Below, piece after piece: positions 33,457-42,364 of a DNA stretch of 64,000 bases. The stretch spans positions 1,956,699 to 2,020,698 of the forward strand of contig NZ_FWXV01000001.1 of assembly GCF_900176515.1 (NCBI RefSeq). Direction: 5' to 3'. The first letter of the stretch is position 1, and each line of letters begins with the position of its first letter. Below the pieces are notes generated by a model. That model had not been told where the DNA came from. It worked only from the letters and a program-made list of their open reading frames with translations, and made no database searches. The position numbers and the translations under genes are program-made. Source of the DNA: Kibdelosporangium aridum. Lineage in GTDB: Bacteria; Actinomycetota; Actinomycetes; Mycobacteriales; Pseudonocardiaceae.

Positions 33457-33981
33457 TTACGCTGATCGGGGGCTCGGCGACTCCGCCATCTTCTTGATCT
33501 GCGCCAGCGTCTCGGTGATGTTGCGCTCGAACTCGCGCATCCGGACGAACACGATCTTCTGTTCCTTGTCCGGCATCCGGTCGATCGCCGCCGACAGTCC
33601 CGAGCGGCCGGGCCCCATCTGCATCCACTCGGCCAGTTCCGTGCCGCCGTCCTTGGGCTGCAAGCGGAATCGCCAGACCGCGGACGGGTCTGCCGGATCG
33701 CCGACCGCCCACGCGAACACCCGCTCGGGTTCGTACTCGACGACCTCGGACGTGGTCGACCACTCGCCGAAGGAGTCGTGCTTGTTGTACCCGACGAACT
33801 TGCGGCCGACCGCGGGCCCGGTCGCGCCGTCAAGCCATTCAACCGATTGCAGTTCGGCGCTCATCTCGGGCATCCGCCCGATGTCGGACACGATCGACCA
33901 CACCCGATCGGCGGGTGCCTCGATCCACGTCCGCACTTCCACGGACGGCTTGTCGGCGTACCGCGCACCGGTCCACTCCAT
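33457..33981 (-). CDS. SRPBCC-family protein
   Basis: 174 residues of the START/Bet v1-like fold (VEVRTWIEAPADRVWSIVSDIGRMPEMS at the front, then GTELAEWMQMG). Such proteins bind or transform hydrophobic ligands or act as polyketide cyclase-like enzymes. ATG 33981 is preceded by GGAGG at nine bases, inside the upstream HxlR gene's end; six bases separate the two genes. It is the last gene of the luciferase-like/HxlR/SRPBCC operon. Confidence 0.83.
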   Translation of the reverse strand: MEWTGARYADKPSVEVRTWIEAPADRVWSIVSDIGRMPEMSAELQSVEWLDGATGPAVGRKFVGYNKHDSFGEWSTTSEVVEYEPERVFAWAVGDPADPSAVWRFRLQPKDGGTELAEWMQMGPGRSGLSAAIDRMPDKEQKIVFVRMREFERNITETLAQIKKMAESPSPRSA

Positions 33982-33987
33982 CGTCGA

Positions 33988-34494
33988 TCAACCTCCCTGT
34001 CCGGCGAACCGCCGCCGGACCTCCGGCACTTTCTTGAGTCGTTCGGGGTACCCGGGCCCGAACCGCATCGTCACGTCATCCGACGTCAGGTGCTCACCGC
34101 ACGCCGAACACACCACTTCAGCCTGCGCTTCATGACCGCATGTGTCGTGGTGCATGGTCACCGGCGGACCGTCCATACCGGACAACCACCGGTCGCCCCA
34201 CCGGGTCATCGCCAGCAGCACGGCGAAGAAATCGCGCCCCTTCTCGGTCAGCACGTACTCGTACCTGAGCGGTTTCTCTTGGTACATCTGCTTTTCCAGC
34301 AGGCCTTCCGCGACCAGCCGGGTCAGCCGTTCGGTGAGGGTATTGCGCGCGATGCCGAGCGTGCGCTGGAACTCGTCGAACCGGCGAATGCCGTAGAACG
34401 ACTCACGTAACACCAGCGGCGTCCACCAGTCACCCAACAGGTCCATAGTCCGCGCGATCGAGCACGGCCATCGCGCCAACGAACTGCGCTTCAC
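33988..34494 (-). CDS. HxlR-family transcriptional regulator
   Basis: 168 residues. The winged helix (MDLLGDWWTPLVLRESFYGIRRFDEFQ and ARNTLTERLTRLVAEGLL) is followed by a His/Cys-rich tail (HHDTCGHEAQAEVVCSACGE), a likely zinc knuckle like that of the other HxlR protein at 5324. The GTG at 34494 overlaps the stop of the luciferase-like gene (GTGA). It probably controls its own operon. Confidence 0.88.
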   Translation of the reverse strand: MKRSSLARWPCSIARTMDLLGDWWTPLVLRESFYGIRRFDEFQRTLGIARNTLTERLTRLVAEGLLEKQMYQEKPLRYEYVLTEKGRDFFAVLLAMTRWGDRWLSGMDGPPVTMHHDTCGHEAQAEVVCSACGEHLTSDDVTMRFGPGYPERLKKVPEVRRRFAGQGG

Positions 34495-35534
34495 GAGATC
34501 TCCCGAACCATCTCGATGGCCTTGGCCAACGTGGCAAGCCTGTCGTCGAGCGTCTCACCTGCCGGGTACAACCTGACGGTGTCCACGCCCGCGTCACGCC
34601 ACACCCGCAGCCGTTCGCGGACCATGGCTTCCGTGCCGATCAACGTCGTCGCCAGCACCATCTCGTCGGTGACCAGCCCGGCCGCGCCGTCCCGGTCACC
34701 GGCCTGCCAACGGTCGCGGACCTCGGTGGCGACGTCCGCCCAGCCTTGCCTGCTGTACGCCTGGTTGTAGTAGTTCGTCGACGCCGAGCCCATCCCGCCG
34801 AGGCTGAATGCCAATTCCTTCTTCCGCCCGGCGACCATCGCGCGCAACGCGTCCTCGTCCGGCGCGAACGCCACTTCCGCGCCCTGGCAGATGTCCAGGT
34901 CCTGGCGGGTCCGACCGGATTTCGCCAATCCGTCGTCCAGATGCCTGAAGTACGCGCCGGCCGCGCCTTCCGGCACGAAACTGGTGCCCAGCCAGCCGTT
35001 CGCGATCTCACCCGTCAGCCGCAGCATCGCAGGCGACAGCGTCGCCAGGTACACGGGGATGTCGTGCTCCGGGCGCGCCGAGAGCCGCATCGGCTTGGAA
35101 TTGCCCCCTGGCAAGGGGATCTGGAACATCTCACCGGAGTACGAGACTTTGCCGCCGTCGAGGACTCGCTGGACGACCTCGACGGTTTCCCGCATCCGGG
35201 TCAAGGGCCGGGCGAACGGCACGCCGTGCAGGCCTTCGATCACTTGTGGACCGGACGCGCCAAGCCCAAGCAGGAAGCGACCTTCCGACAGGTTCGACAG
35301 AGTGATGGCGGTTTGCGCGATCGCGACCGGTGTGCGTGTCCCGACTTGGATGATGCCCGACCCCAGCAGCATCCGTTCGGTCCGTGCGGCGTAGAAACCA
35401 AGCGCCGACGGGCCGTCCGAGCCCCATGCCTCGGCCACGAAACACACGTCGAGACCTAGTTTCTCGGCCTCGACGACGAAGCCGGTCATGTCCCGCCAGC
35501 CGCTCGAGGCCTCGACGGTCGTCGCCGTTCGCAT
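34491..35534 (-). CDS. LLM-class F420-dependent oxidoreductase
   Basis: 347 residues of the luciferase-like TIM barrel with the F420-type segments DVCFVAEAWGSDGPSALGF, GSGIIQVGTRTP and LGLGASGPQVIEGLHG. The last is typical of F420-binding members of the TIGR03559-like groups. I take ATG 35534, with GGAGGG ten bases upstream; the frame extends to an ATG at 35567 that lacks a ribosome-binding site. It is the first gene of a three-gene operon. Confidence 0.85.
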   Translation of the reverse strand: MRTATTVEASSGWRDMTGFVVEAEKLGLDVCFVAEAWGSDGPSALGFYAARTERMLLGSGIIQVGTRTPVAIAQTAITLSNLSEGRFLLGLGASGPQVIEGLHGVPFARPLTRMRETVEVVQRVLDGGKVSYSGEMFQIPLPGGNSKPMRLSARPEHDIPVYLATLSPAMLRLTGEIANGWLGTSFVPEGAAGAYFRHLDDGLAKSGRTRQDLDICQGAEVAFAPDEDALRAMVAGRKKELAFSLGGMGSASTNYYNQAYSRQGWADVATEVRDRWQAGDRDGAAGLVTDEMVLATTLIGTEAMVRERLRVWRDAGVDTVRLYPAGETLDDRLATLAKAIEMVREIS

Positions 35535-35669
35535 CGCCGGTCCACCCTCCACGTCGTCTAGCTGCATAGTTGCTTATTTGGACTCACCCGGTCAAGTGAA
35601 GAGCAACCTCACAGCGCTCCGTGGCGTCTAGCTTCAATAGCAGCACCAACCGCACGTCGAGGGGGATCG

Positions 35670-37595
35670 ATGGCGCATACGCCCGGAAATATCGTCCATG
35701 TACCCGCAGACAGATCCAGGCCACCCGAGTGGGCCAAAGGGTTCGTCAAGCCACGCGCCCGCACCGACGCCATGGCGGTGCCGGCAGGCGGAAGCTATCT
35801 CACGATTCTCGCCCATTCGGACGACGAACTGATCTTCATCAACCCCGACTTGCACCCCTCGATCACCGCGGGCTTGCCGAGCCGGACCATCTACCTCACC
35901 GCCGACGAGGACAACGGGTGGCCCGAACAGGGACTCACCCGGGAGGAATTCGCCGCGCGACTGCACGGCGGAACCCGCGAGGCCTATGCCGTGCTGGCCG
36001 GACAGCCCAACAACTGGACCATCGACGCGATCACCGTCGCGGGCAAGCTGATCGAGCGCAACACGCTGCAAGGCGCCCCACACGTCCAGCTGTACTGGAT
36101 CAACCTGCCGGACGGCGGCGACCCGCTGTACCTGCGCGCGCTGATGAACATGTGGGACGACCCGGCCTTCAGGTCCATCACGATCGTGCCGACCGGCAGC
36201 CCGGTCACCGAGGTTCAGGACTACAACAGCGAAGAACTGCTCGCGGTACTGGTGGACATGCTGATGCTCTTCCAGCCGACCACCATCCGGATCCAGGACC
36301 CGGCGCCGGACCAGCGATACCGAGGCGACCACGTCGACCACATCGCGGCGGCCTATTTCGGCCAGCTCGCGGTCAAGGCCTACGAAGGCCCAGCTCCCAC
36401 ACAGCAGTGCCTGCTGCTGCGTTACCGCTGCTACAACACGGAAAACTCGCCCGTGAACGTGCCACCGGCACTGGCCGGGGCGAAAATGGCCGCTTTCAAC
36501 GAGTACAAGAAGTACCTCAAGCCGCCCCAGGACGCGTGGGACGGGCACGCGCTACGCAACCACCAGCGGTTCCCTGTGACTGAGCCGTTCGTCATCAAGG
36601 ACGGGACGGGCGCGCTGCACGCGGTCGTCGTCGGCGGTGACAATGTGATCGCGTGGCGGCAGAACGCGGGCAGCACCACGTGGTCCGCACCGACCATCCT
36701 GATATCGGGCAGTTTCGTGCCAGGTGTGGCCATGGAGCTCAACCAGGACGGCACCGTGCAGCTCGCCGTGTACAGCTGGGACACCTTCGACATCAGGACC
36801 ACCCGGCAGACCGCGCCGGGAGGCGGTTTCGGGACGTGGGAGAGCCTCGGCTCGCCAGGCGACGTCATCGGAGTACCGGCCTTGGGGCGCAACGTCGGCG
36901 GTTGCCTTGAGATGTACGCGCTCAACTCGGCGGGCGGGATCAGCAACGCCTTCCAGTCCACACCGAACGGCCCGATCACCGGTTGGGACCACATCAGCGG
37001 CGGCCCGGACGTTCTCGGCCAGCCGACCGTGTTCCTCAGCAGCAACGATCTGCTGAACGTCTTCGCGGACAACAACGGCCAGATCGCGCATTGGACGCAG
37101 CCGCCGGGCGAAGGCACCAGCCCCGACCTCGACTTCCCCGCTGTCGAGACGGTAGGCACGCCGAGCCCTGCCATGCAGGGCAACGACAACGGGATCCTGG
37201 TCATCCGCGAACACGGTGACGGGGCGTTGGGGATCAGCCGGGAAAGCAGCCCCGGCGGGACTTGGTCGGGACTGGAACACATCAACGGACAAGGCGGGAT
37301 CGGCCCGTCATTCGGTGTGCGCTCCGGGTCCGGTACCGGCGGTGGTCCGCGCGTGTTCGCGTTCGCGCGCAACGACAACTACGGCATCAGCATGAGCAAA
37401 CAAGACACCGCTGGGAACTTCGGGCCGTGGACTGATCTCGGCGGGTACTGCGAGATCGGGCCTGCCGCTGTGCTGGACAACGCCGGGATCGTGCGGCTGC
37501 TGGTCGTCGGCGGAGACTGCCGGTTGTACGAGCGCCGCCAGACCGCGGCGGGGCCGGATGCCCCGTTCACCGCCTGGCAGGTCGTCGGAGTTTGA
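35670..37595 (+). CDS. PIG-L family deacetylase with C-terminal lectin-like propeller
   Basis: 641 residues. The N-terminal PIG-L/LmbE domain has the zinc motif AHSDDE (49-53) and HVDH with His221 and His224, so it is probably an N-acetylglucosaminyl deacetylase. From about 305 to the end there are repeated blades with WxxP/WD motifs (VIAWRQNAGSTTWSAP, GQIAHWTQPPG, SRESSPGGTWSGLEHI) resembling a PLL/fungal-lectin-type propeller. No signal peptide is visible, which is odd for a carbohydrate-binding fusion. ATG 35670 with GGGGG just upstream. Confidence 0.83.
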   Translation: MAHTPGNIVHVPADRSRPPEWAKGFVKPRARTDAMAVPAGGSYLTILAHSDDELIFINPDLHPSITAGLPSRTIYLTADEDNGWPEQGLTREEFAARLHGGTREAYAVLAGQPNNWTIDAITVAGKLIERNTLQGAPHVQLYWINLPDGGDPLYLRALMNMWDDPAFRSITIVPTGSPVTEVQDYNSEELLAVLVDMLMLFQPTTIRIQDPAPDQRYRGDHVDHIAAAYFGQLAVKAYEGPAPTQQCLLLRYRCYNTENSPVNVPPALAGAKMAAFNEYKKYLKPPQDAWDGHALRNHQRFPVTEPFVIKDGTGALHAVVVGGDNVIAWRQNAGSTTWSAPTILISGSFVPGVAMELNQDGTVQLAVYSWDTFDIRTTRQTAPGGGFGTWESLGSPGDVIGVPALGRNVGGCLEMYALNSAGGISNAFQSTPNGPITGWDHISGGPDVLGQPTVFLSSNDLLNVFADNNGQIAHWTQPPGEGTSPDLDFPAVETVGTPSPAMQGNDNGILVIREHGDGALGISRESSPGGTWSGLEHINGQGGIGPSFGVRSGSGTGGGPRVFAFARNDNYGISMSKQDTAGNFGPWTDLGGYCEIGPAAVLDNAGIVRLLVVGGDCRLYERRQTAAGPDAPFTAWQVVGV

Positions 37596-37596
37596 T

Positions 37597-37628
37597 GAGG
37601 TGGGGGACCCGCCCGGGTCCCCCACCTC
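37597..37628. terminator. Strong bidirectional hairpin
   Basis: Fifteen-base perfect arms (37597-37611 and 37614-37628, GAGGTGGGGGACCCG and its complement) with a two-base loop, followed by TTT. It lies between the convergent PIG-L and decarboxylase-like genes. Confidence 0.88.
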
Positions 37629-37633
37629 TTTGC

Positions 37634-38548
37634 TCAGCCCGCGTCGGGACCGGTGAGGATCCTCAGGTCGGACACCGAGTAGGACAGCGTGCTGCGGAAC
37701 CCTTGCCCGGTGCGCATGATCCGCAGGTCGGCCAGTTCCTCACCGGGGGCGGGGAAGAACTGGAGCTTGCTGGTGCCCGCCCATGTGGTACCGAGCTGCA
37801 CTCCGTCCAAAATAGACAAAGTGAGTTCGTGCACCGCGGGGTTGTCGTACTGACCGGCCTTCAACCGCGGGAAATGCCGGAGGTTGACGATCGGCCGGGA
37901 CAACGCGGGCAGGTTCGGGATGGTGTTGGCCAGCGTGACCTGCCCTTCGGCCAGGCGACGGCCCGCGGCCGACAGCGTTCCCGCGAACGTCCCGCCCGCG
38001 CCGAGCACCGGAGCGGCCTTGCTGCCCACGGCGTAGGCGCGGGTCTGGTGCACCTGGCCGATCTTCTTCGGGAAGCCCTGGAACCAGCCCCTGGCAAGGG
38101 ATGCGTCGTTGTCGACCCAGATGAACGGGCACCACGCCACGTTCGTGGTCTGGAACCGGGCGTCCAGCAGGACGAGGAACTCGGAGTACTGGCTGCGCAC
38201 CGGGTCCAGGTAGTCCTGCCGGTCGCCGGTGGTGAACTGCCAGTCGATGAACAGCGCGTAGCCGTGGCCCGAGGTGGTCGGGTCGGGCGTCAGTCCGGCG
38301 GGCAGCGCGGCCTGTGCGGCTTCTGGGGTCGTCCAGAACTCCACACCGACCAGATCGCCGACGTAGTTCCACGGCGGCGCGCCGACGATGTTGGCCTCGC
38401 CCTTGGCGCTCAAGGGAAGGCTGTAGCCCTTCAGTTCGTTCGGTGGCAGGGTGCTCGCCGAGGCCTGCGCGGCGAGGCCGGTACCGGCCACCGCGGCCAC
38501 TCCCCCGGCGATCAGGCTACGCCGACCGATGTTCGAACCGTCAGTCAT
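37634..38548 (-). CDS. Tat-exported acetoacetate decarboxylase-like protein
   Basis: 304 residues. A twin-arginine signal (GRRSLIAGGVAAVAG, cleaved near AQASAS) precedes an acetoacetate-decarboxylase-fold domain (LPAGLTPDPTT, EFLVLLDARF, WVDNDASLARGWFQGFPKKIG). The GFPKK segment is where the family has its catalytic or structural Lys. Classical ADC is cytosolic, so export is unusual. ATG 38548 follows GGAGA at six bases; a longer frame to 38587 would bury the Tat signal. Confidence 0.82.
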   Translation of the reverse strand: MTDGSNIGRRSLIAGGVAAVAGTGLAAQASASTLPPNELKGYSLPLSAKGEANIVGAPPWNYVGDLVGVEFWTTPEAAQAALPAGLTPDPTTSGHGYALFIDWQFTTGDRQDYLDPVRSQYSEFLVLLDARFQTTNVAWCPFIWVDNDASLARGWFQGFPKKIGQVHQTRAYAVGSKAAPVLGAGGTFAGTLSAAGRRLAEGQVTLANTIPNLPALSRPIVNLRHFPRLKAGQYDNPAVHELTLSILDGVQLGTTWAGTSKLQFFPAPGEELADLRIMRTGQGFRSTLSYSVSDLRILTGPDAG

Positions 38549-38719
38549 GGAGAATCTCCTCGTATATCCCAGGTTCACAATGTCCACAACGGACTCCTGA
38601 GGCGCGCGACGCGCACTGTGAGCCTAGCTAACGATTGGCGGGATGATCGGCCCATCGGCGTCTTCTCGCCGGATTGTCAGACCCCTGGGCTAGCGTGAAT
38701 CCACCGAGAGGAGTCAACC

Positions 38720-39523
38720 GTGAACCACCTGGAATCCCCGGACGGAACCCGGATCGCGTACACCGTCTCCGGCGAGGGCCCGCCGGTCGTGCTCGTCGGC
38801 GGCGGCCTCGACGACGGTTCGGAGAACGCGCCGCTGGCAGACGTCCTGGCGCGGTGGTTCACCGTGCTCAACTACGCGCGAAGGGGCCGCGGCGAGAGCG
38901 GCGACACGCTGCCCTATTCCCTGGAGCGTGAAACAGAAGACCTTGCCGCCGTGATCGCCGTGACCGGTGGTCCAGCCCATGTGTTCGGCGTGTCCTCAGG
39001 CGGGGCGCTCGCCCTCGAAGCGGTCGCATCCGGCCTGCCCGTCGCCAGCCTTGCGGTGTACGAAGTCCCTTACATGGCAGACGAAACCATGGTCCAGGTC
39101 TGGTCGCAGTACGTTGATCAACTCGTCGCGGCGCTGTCCGAGGGCAGACGTGGTGACGCCGTCGCACTCTTCATGGGCTTGGCCGGATCCTCACCCGATG
39201 ACATCGCCGAAGCCCGCGAATCACCGGTCTGGCTCGACCTGGTGACACTCGCCCCCACTTTGGCGTACGACGCCGCTTGCATTGGCGACGGCCCAGTTCC
39301 TGCAGCACGGCTGGAGTCCATCACGCAACCTGTCCTCGTTGCCACCGGCGGCGTCCCCGACCCCCACATGGGCGGACTCCAACCCGGCTTCTTCGACGCG
39401 GCCGCCGATCGACTTGCCAGCGCGTTACCGGCGTCCGAACGTCAGGTCATCGCCAACCAAACCCATGTCGCCGACCCGGAGGTACTCGGCCCGGTCTTAC
39501 ACAAGTTCTTCTCGTCGGTGTAG
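38720..39523 (+). CDS. Alpha/beta hydrolase
   Basis: A 267-residue alpha/beta-hydrolase (DGTRIAYTVSGEGPPVVLVGG opening). The nucleophile Ser lies in GVSSGGA, where the motif is GxSxG with Ser in place of the usual aromatic context, and the C-terminal His in ANQTHV. No signal peptide; cytosolic. GTG 38720 follows GAGAGGAG. It contains TTA codons. It is unlinked to its neighbours except by proximity, and its substrate is unknown. Confidence 0.85.
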   Translation: MNHLESPDGTRIAYTVSGEGPPVVLVGGGLDDGSENAPLADVLARWFTVLNYARRGRGESGDTLPYSLERETEDLAAVIAVTGGPAHVFGVSSGGALALEAVASGLPVASLAVYEVPYMADETMVQVWSQYVDQLVAALSEGRRGDAVALFMGLAGSSPDDIAEARESPVWLDLVTLAPTLAYDAACIGDGPVPAARLESITQPVLVATGGVPDPHMGGLQPGFFDAAADRLASALPASERQVIANQTHVADPEVLGPVLHKFFSSV

Positions 39524-39564
39524 AGCCCCGCGCACCCGTGTCCGTCCGTCCCACGAACCTTTGC

Positions 39565-40086
39565 TCAGTTAGTTCCTGGAGCTCGGGGCATTGCGGACAA
39601 GCCAAGTTCCAGGCGAGCAGCAACCAAGAATTCTTGCTCTGCCGACCACAGAACTTTGAAGGGTTCAGAAGGAAGATCAGCCTCAGAATGGGTGGCCCTT
39701 GCGGCCGCGATCTGACGAGCACGGTTGACGACGGTAACGACGGTTCTGACGGTGTCAGGAAGCTCAGAGACGAGCCGGACAGCGGTGAAGGCGGACTCCA
39801 GCTTCTCCTTGTAGGGCCTCCCTGCTTCGTCGAAGAACGGCATCATCTGGCCAGGCTCTCGGGGGTGCGGGACCGCAGTGATTTTGGCGGTTGGCTCAAG
39901 TGTGAACGCAATGTACTGACGGCACGCTGCCAGGAACTCGTTGTAGGCGGCCAGACGAATGTCTCGCCATTGACGGGAGTGTTCTCGTTGCCAAGATCGC
40001 TCTTGATTGCGAACTGTCAGCCATCCGCCAATGACAACACCGAGCAAAGCCACGACGGCGGTGATTACGTTGCCGATGATGCTCAC
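39565..40086 (-). CDS. Hypothetical single-pass membrane protein
   Basis: 173 residues: an N-terminal membrane helix (GNVITAVVALLGVVIGGWLTV) followed by a charged helical cytoplasmic part (RNQERSWQREHSRQWRDIRLAAYNEF), then further helices. No enzymatic motif is visible and I do not recognise the family. GTG 40086 with AAGGA about eight bases upstream. It borders the decayed region and may have arrived with it. Confidence 0.65.
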   Translation of the reverse strand: MSIIGNVITAVVALLGVVIGGWLTVRNQERSWQREHSRQWRDIRLAAYNEFLAACRQYIAFTLEPTAKITAVPHPREPGQMMPFFDEAGRPYKEKLESAFTAVRLVSELPDTVRTVVTVVNRARQIAAARATHSEADLPSEPFKVLWSAEQEFLVAARLELGLSAMPRAPGTN

Positions 40087-40159
40087 AGGCTGGTTCCTTC
40101 TTCGGTGGCGTTTTGGCCAGCGCCTGGACGGAAGTTGGGACGCTCATCGTAGGCAGCGC

Positions 40160-40453
40160 AACAACCGTGGTCTGCGTCCGGAGCTTCCGCATCTGCGCGA
40201 GCCTCTGACTGGCTGCGTCGCGACTCATCTGCAAGCCGTTGGCTTCACCAAGCCAGGCGCGCTCGGCAGCTTCGCGCAGCCGGTCGTAGAGGTTCACGAT
40301 GACGGCCAACAGCCGCGACTCCTGCGCCGGGTCCGGTCGCAGGACCGGACACCTGATGCCCCGTTGACCGAAATAGATGGTTGGTTCGGGCCTCCCTTGG
40401 CGCGTACGGGCAATGACGGGTGAACCCTGGTGAAGCCCGATTCGTCCACAAGC
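40160..40453 (-). pseudogene. Possible remnant of a recombinase/integrase C-terminal tail
   Basis: The minus-strand reading shows QESRLLAVIVNLYDRLREAA, then ERAWLGEANGLQMSRDAASQ and RLAQMRKL. This resembles the helical tail with a WLGE-x-GL motif that I associate with actinomycete site-specific recombinase or transposition proteins. No full-length gene surrounds it: a stop lies just upstream (near 40483) and the frame then runs into the next gene. The family assignment is from memory and is not firm. Confidence 0.3.
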
Positions 40454-40572
40454 AGCACTGCGAGTGATCGCCCAGATCTGCTGTCATCTCGGGCCGTTGA
40501 TCATGACGGCTTGTGGGAGGTATGGATGGACCGCGGCGCGACGGTTCGGGATGTGGCAAAGCTGGAGATTGC

Positions 40573-40680
40573 AGGGACAGGTGGGGCGAGGAGACCGGTG
40601 ACGCATTGACGCCTTTTCGATTCGTCGACGGTAACGGTGCGGAGGTTGATGCCGTCACAGAGTTCTTGCGCCACATGCTT
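40573..40680 (+). pseudogene. Remnant of a tyrosine recombinase N-terminus
   Basis: The plus strand encodes TGDALTPFRFVDGNGAEVDA followed by VTEFLRHMLA, which resembles the N-terminal arm-binding part of actinomycete tyrosine recombinases just before their core-binding domain. The rest of the recombinase, including the catalytic Arg/His/Tyr residues, is missing. I take this as a scar of a mobile element. Confidence 0.4.
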
Positions 40681-40724
40681 GCCGACAAGCTCCAGGATCC
40701 GCACCTGCTGATCGGAGTCGCCGC

Positions 40725-40969
40725 GGCCTCGACGTCCTCGCCGGCGTGCGTCGCGACAGCGACGGTAAGCCCTGCGCGCTGCGGACGTCGAGCCGATGAT
40801 CCTCGACATCACCAACCCTGACCACGTCGCCGCGCTCGCCGCACGCGTTCCTCATCGGTGCCTCCGCTTCCTGCCCGACCGGATGCTCGACCGAATGACG
40901 ACCTCCGACCTGCGCAAGCACTATCCGGCAGAAACCCGTGGCCGCACGACCGCGGCACATACCAACTGA
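40725..40969 (+). pseudogene. SDR remnant with frameshift and internal deletion
   Basis: One frame gives GLDVLAGVRRDSDG, typical of the second beta strand of an SDR. A shifted frame then gives ADVEPMILDITNPDHVAALA followed by a C-terminus-like RFLPDRMLDRM and TGA at 40967. The central part carrying the active site is gone. The reading is supported by the order of SDR-like pieces, not by an intact frame. Confidence 0.45.
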
Positions 40970-41005
40970 CCGGCACCCCGTCTGAGCAGAATCGAGAGGA
41001 CAACA

Positions 41006-41265
41006 ATGTCGACCACCAGCAACGCCCGCAATCTCATCAACGGCGAGTGGAGCGATACCGGCTCGGTCCACGAGTCGATCGACCCTTCCACCGGTGAGGT
41101 CGTCGGTGCCTACGTTTCCGCGGGCCGCGCCGAGGCGCAGGCCGCGATCGCTGCCGCTCGCTCCACCTTCGACACCACGGTTGGTCCCGCGATCCGTCCC
41201 TGCGATCGCGGGCACTGAACGAACTGGCCGACCGGCTCGCCGAACGGGTGGCCGCCATCGCACAC
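41006..41265 (+). pseudogene. Aldehyde dehydrogenase N-terminal fragment with one-base deletion
   Basis: An intact ATG and ribosome-binding site (GAGAGGA) lead into RNLINGEWSDTGSVHESIDP and RSTFDTT, the start of an aldehyde dehydrogenase. Near 41178-41183 a single base seems missing (GT where GAT is expected), and the next frame continues WSRDPSLRSRALNELADRLA exactly as the family requires. Homology stops at about residue 95. The remaining four-fifths of the enzyme is absent. Confidence 0.7.
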
Positions 41266-41457
41266 CGATCCGACCGCGCTCACTCGTTCGCGGCGAGCGG
41301 AAGACCACCGCAGGGATTGCTTCGGGGAGCACGTGGTCAAGTCATTGTGCCCAAGAAGTTTCGTGGCGAAGTCGATGGGTGCCGGCTCGATGCTGCGGCA
41401 GTGCGGCTGGACCATCCCGGCGCGCGATGCCGGCGGGGCGTCGGCGATGCTGTGGGC

Positions 41458-42297
41458 GTGAAGTACGTGTCCAGAGTGCCGCGACCGCCGCTGGACGGGC
41501 TGATCGACGACCTCTACTACCTGGAGGGTGCGCCGCCGTATGCCCGGCTGACGCTGCCGCCAGCGCCGGCGGCGTTGCTCATCGTCAACCTCGGGGCGCC
41601 GTTCCGCATCCGCGGCGGCACCGACATCGAGACGGCCGAGTACGCCGACGGCTGCGTGGTCACCACGCCCACCCGCGCGTGGGACTTCAGCTATCCACTC
41701 CGGACCCGGTCCGTCGGCGCGCACGTCAAGCCGTGGGGGCTGGCGCCGTTCCTGCCGATGCCCGCGGCCGAGCTGTGTGACCGGCCGGTGACCGTGGAGC
41801 AGGTTTGGGGCCGGTCCGCCATTGCTGAGCTGCGAGACCGGATGGCCACGGCGGACGGACCGCACGAGATGCTGACGCTGCTCGAGGACGAGCTGATGCG
41901 ACGGCTGTGCGAGGCCCGCGGCCTGGGGCTGGTCCGCCATACGAGCAGCGTCATCGCGGCGACCGGCGGGGCGGTGCCGGTCGGCGACCTGAGCGTGGCA
42001 GCCGGTGTCAGCAGCACTCATCTGGCACAGCGGTTCAAGGAGCTCATCGGCGTCACGCCGAAGCGGCTGGCCCGCACCCACCGCTTCGCCGCCGCCGTGC
42101 TGACGATCAACCCCGCCGAACCGATCGACTGGGCCGAGCTCGCCGGTGGCGCAGGCTACTTCGACCAGGCCCACTTCGGCCACGAGTTCCGGGCGTTCAC
42201 CGGGCTCACGCCGACCCGGTACCTCGAAGTCCGGCGGCGGTTCCTGCGCGAACATCCCGGCCACACGCTGGACAGCTGGCCGCTGCCTGCCGATTGA
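41458..42297 (+). CDS. AraC-family transcriptional regulator
   Basis: About 279 residues. The N-terminal half is the DUF6597-type sensor segment (PPLDGLIDDLYYLEGAPPYARLTLPPAPAALLIVNLG). The C-terminal half is an AraC double helix-turn-helix (GAVPVGDLSVAAGVSSTHLAQRFKELIGVTPKRLAR and AGGAGYFDQAHFGHEFRAFTG). The start is uncertain between GTG 41452, 41458 and 41467; none has a strong Shine-Dalgarno. It may control the DHFR-like gene 68 bases downstream. Confidence 0.85.
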   Translation: MKYVSRVPRPPLDGLIDDLYYLEGAPPYARLTLPPAPAALLIVNLGAPFRIRGGTDIETAEYADGCVVTTPTRAWDFSYPLRTRSVGAHVKPWGLAPFLPMPAAELCDRPVTVEQVWGRSAIAELRDRMATADGPHEMLTLLEDELMRRLCEARGLGLVRHTSSVIAATGGAVPVGDLSVAAGVSSTHLAQRFKELIGVTPKRLARTHRFAAAVLTINPAEPIDWAELAGGAGYFDQAHFGHEFRAFTGLTPTRYLEVRRRFLREHPGHTLDSWPLPAD

Positions 42298-42364
42298 TTC
42301 CTTACAAGAGCGACAGCCCACGACACGCTAGCTTTGCGGGCACCCCAAAGCAGAGGAGAGCTCC

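Noticed and set aside
40245..40688. Minus-strand 147-codon frame in the decayed region
   Set aside because: It overlaps pieces of two remnants on both strands and has no domain character.
41110..42321. Minus-strand 403-codon frame over the AraC gene
   Set aside because: The plus-strand AraC helix-turn-helix and sensor domain are clear; the antisense frame has no family character.
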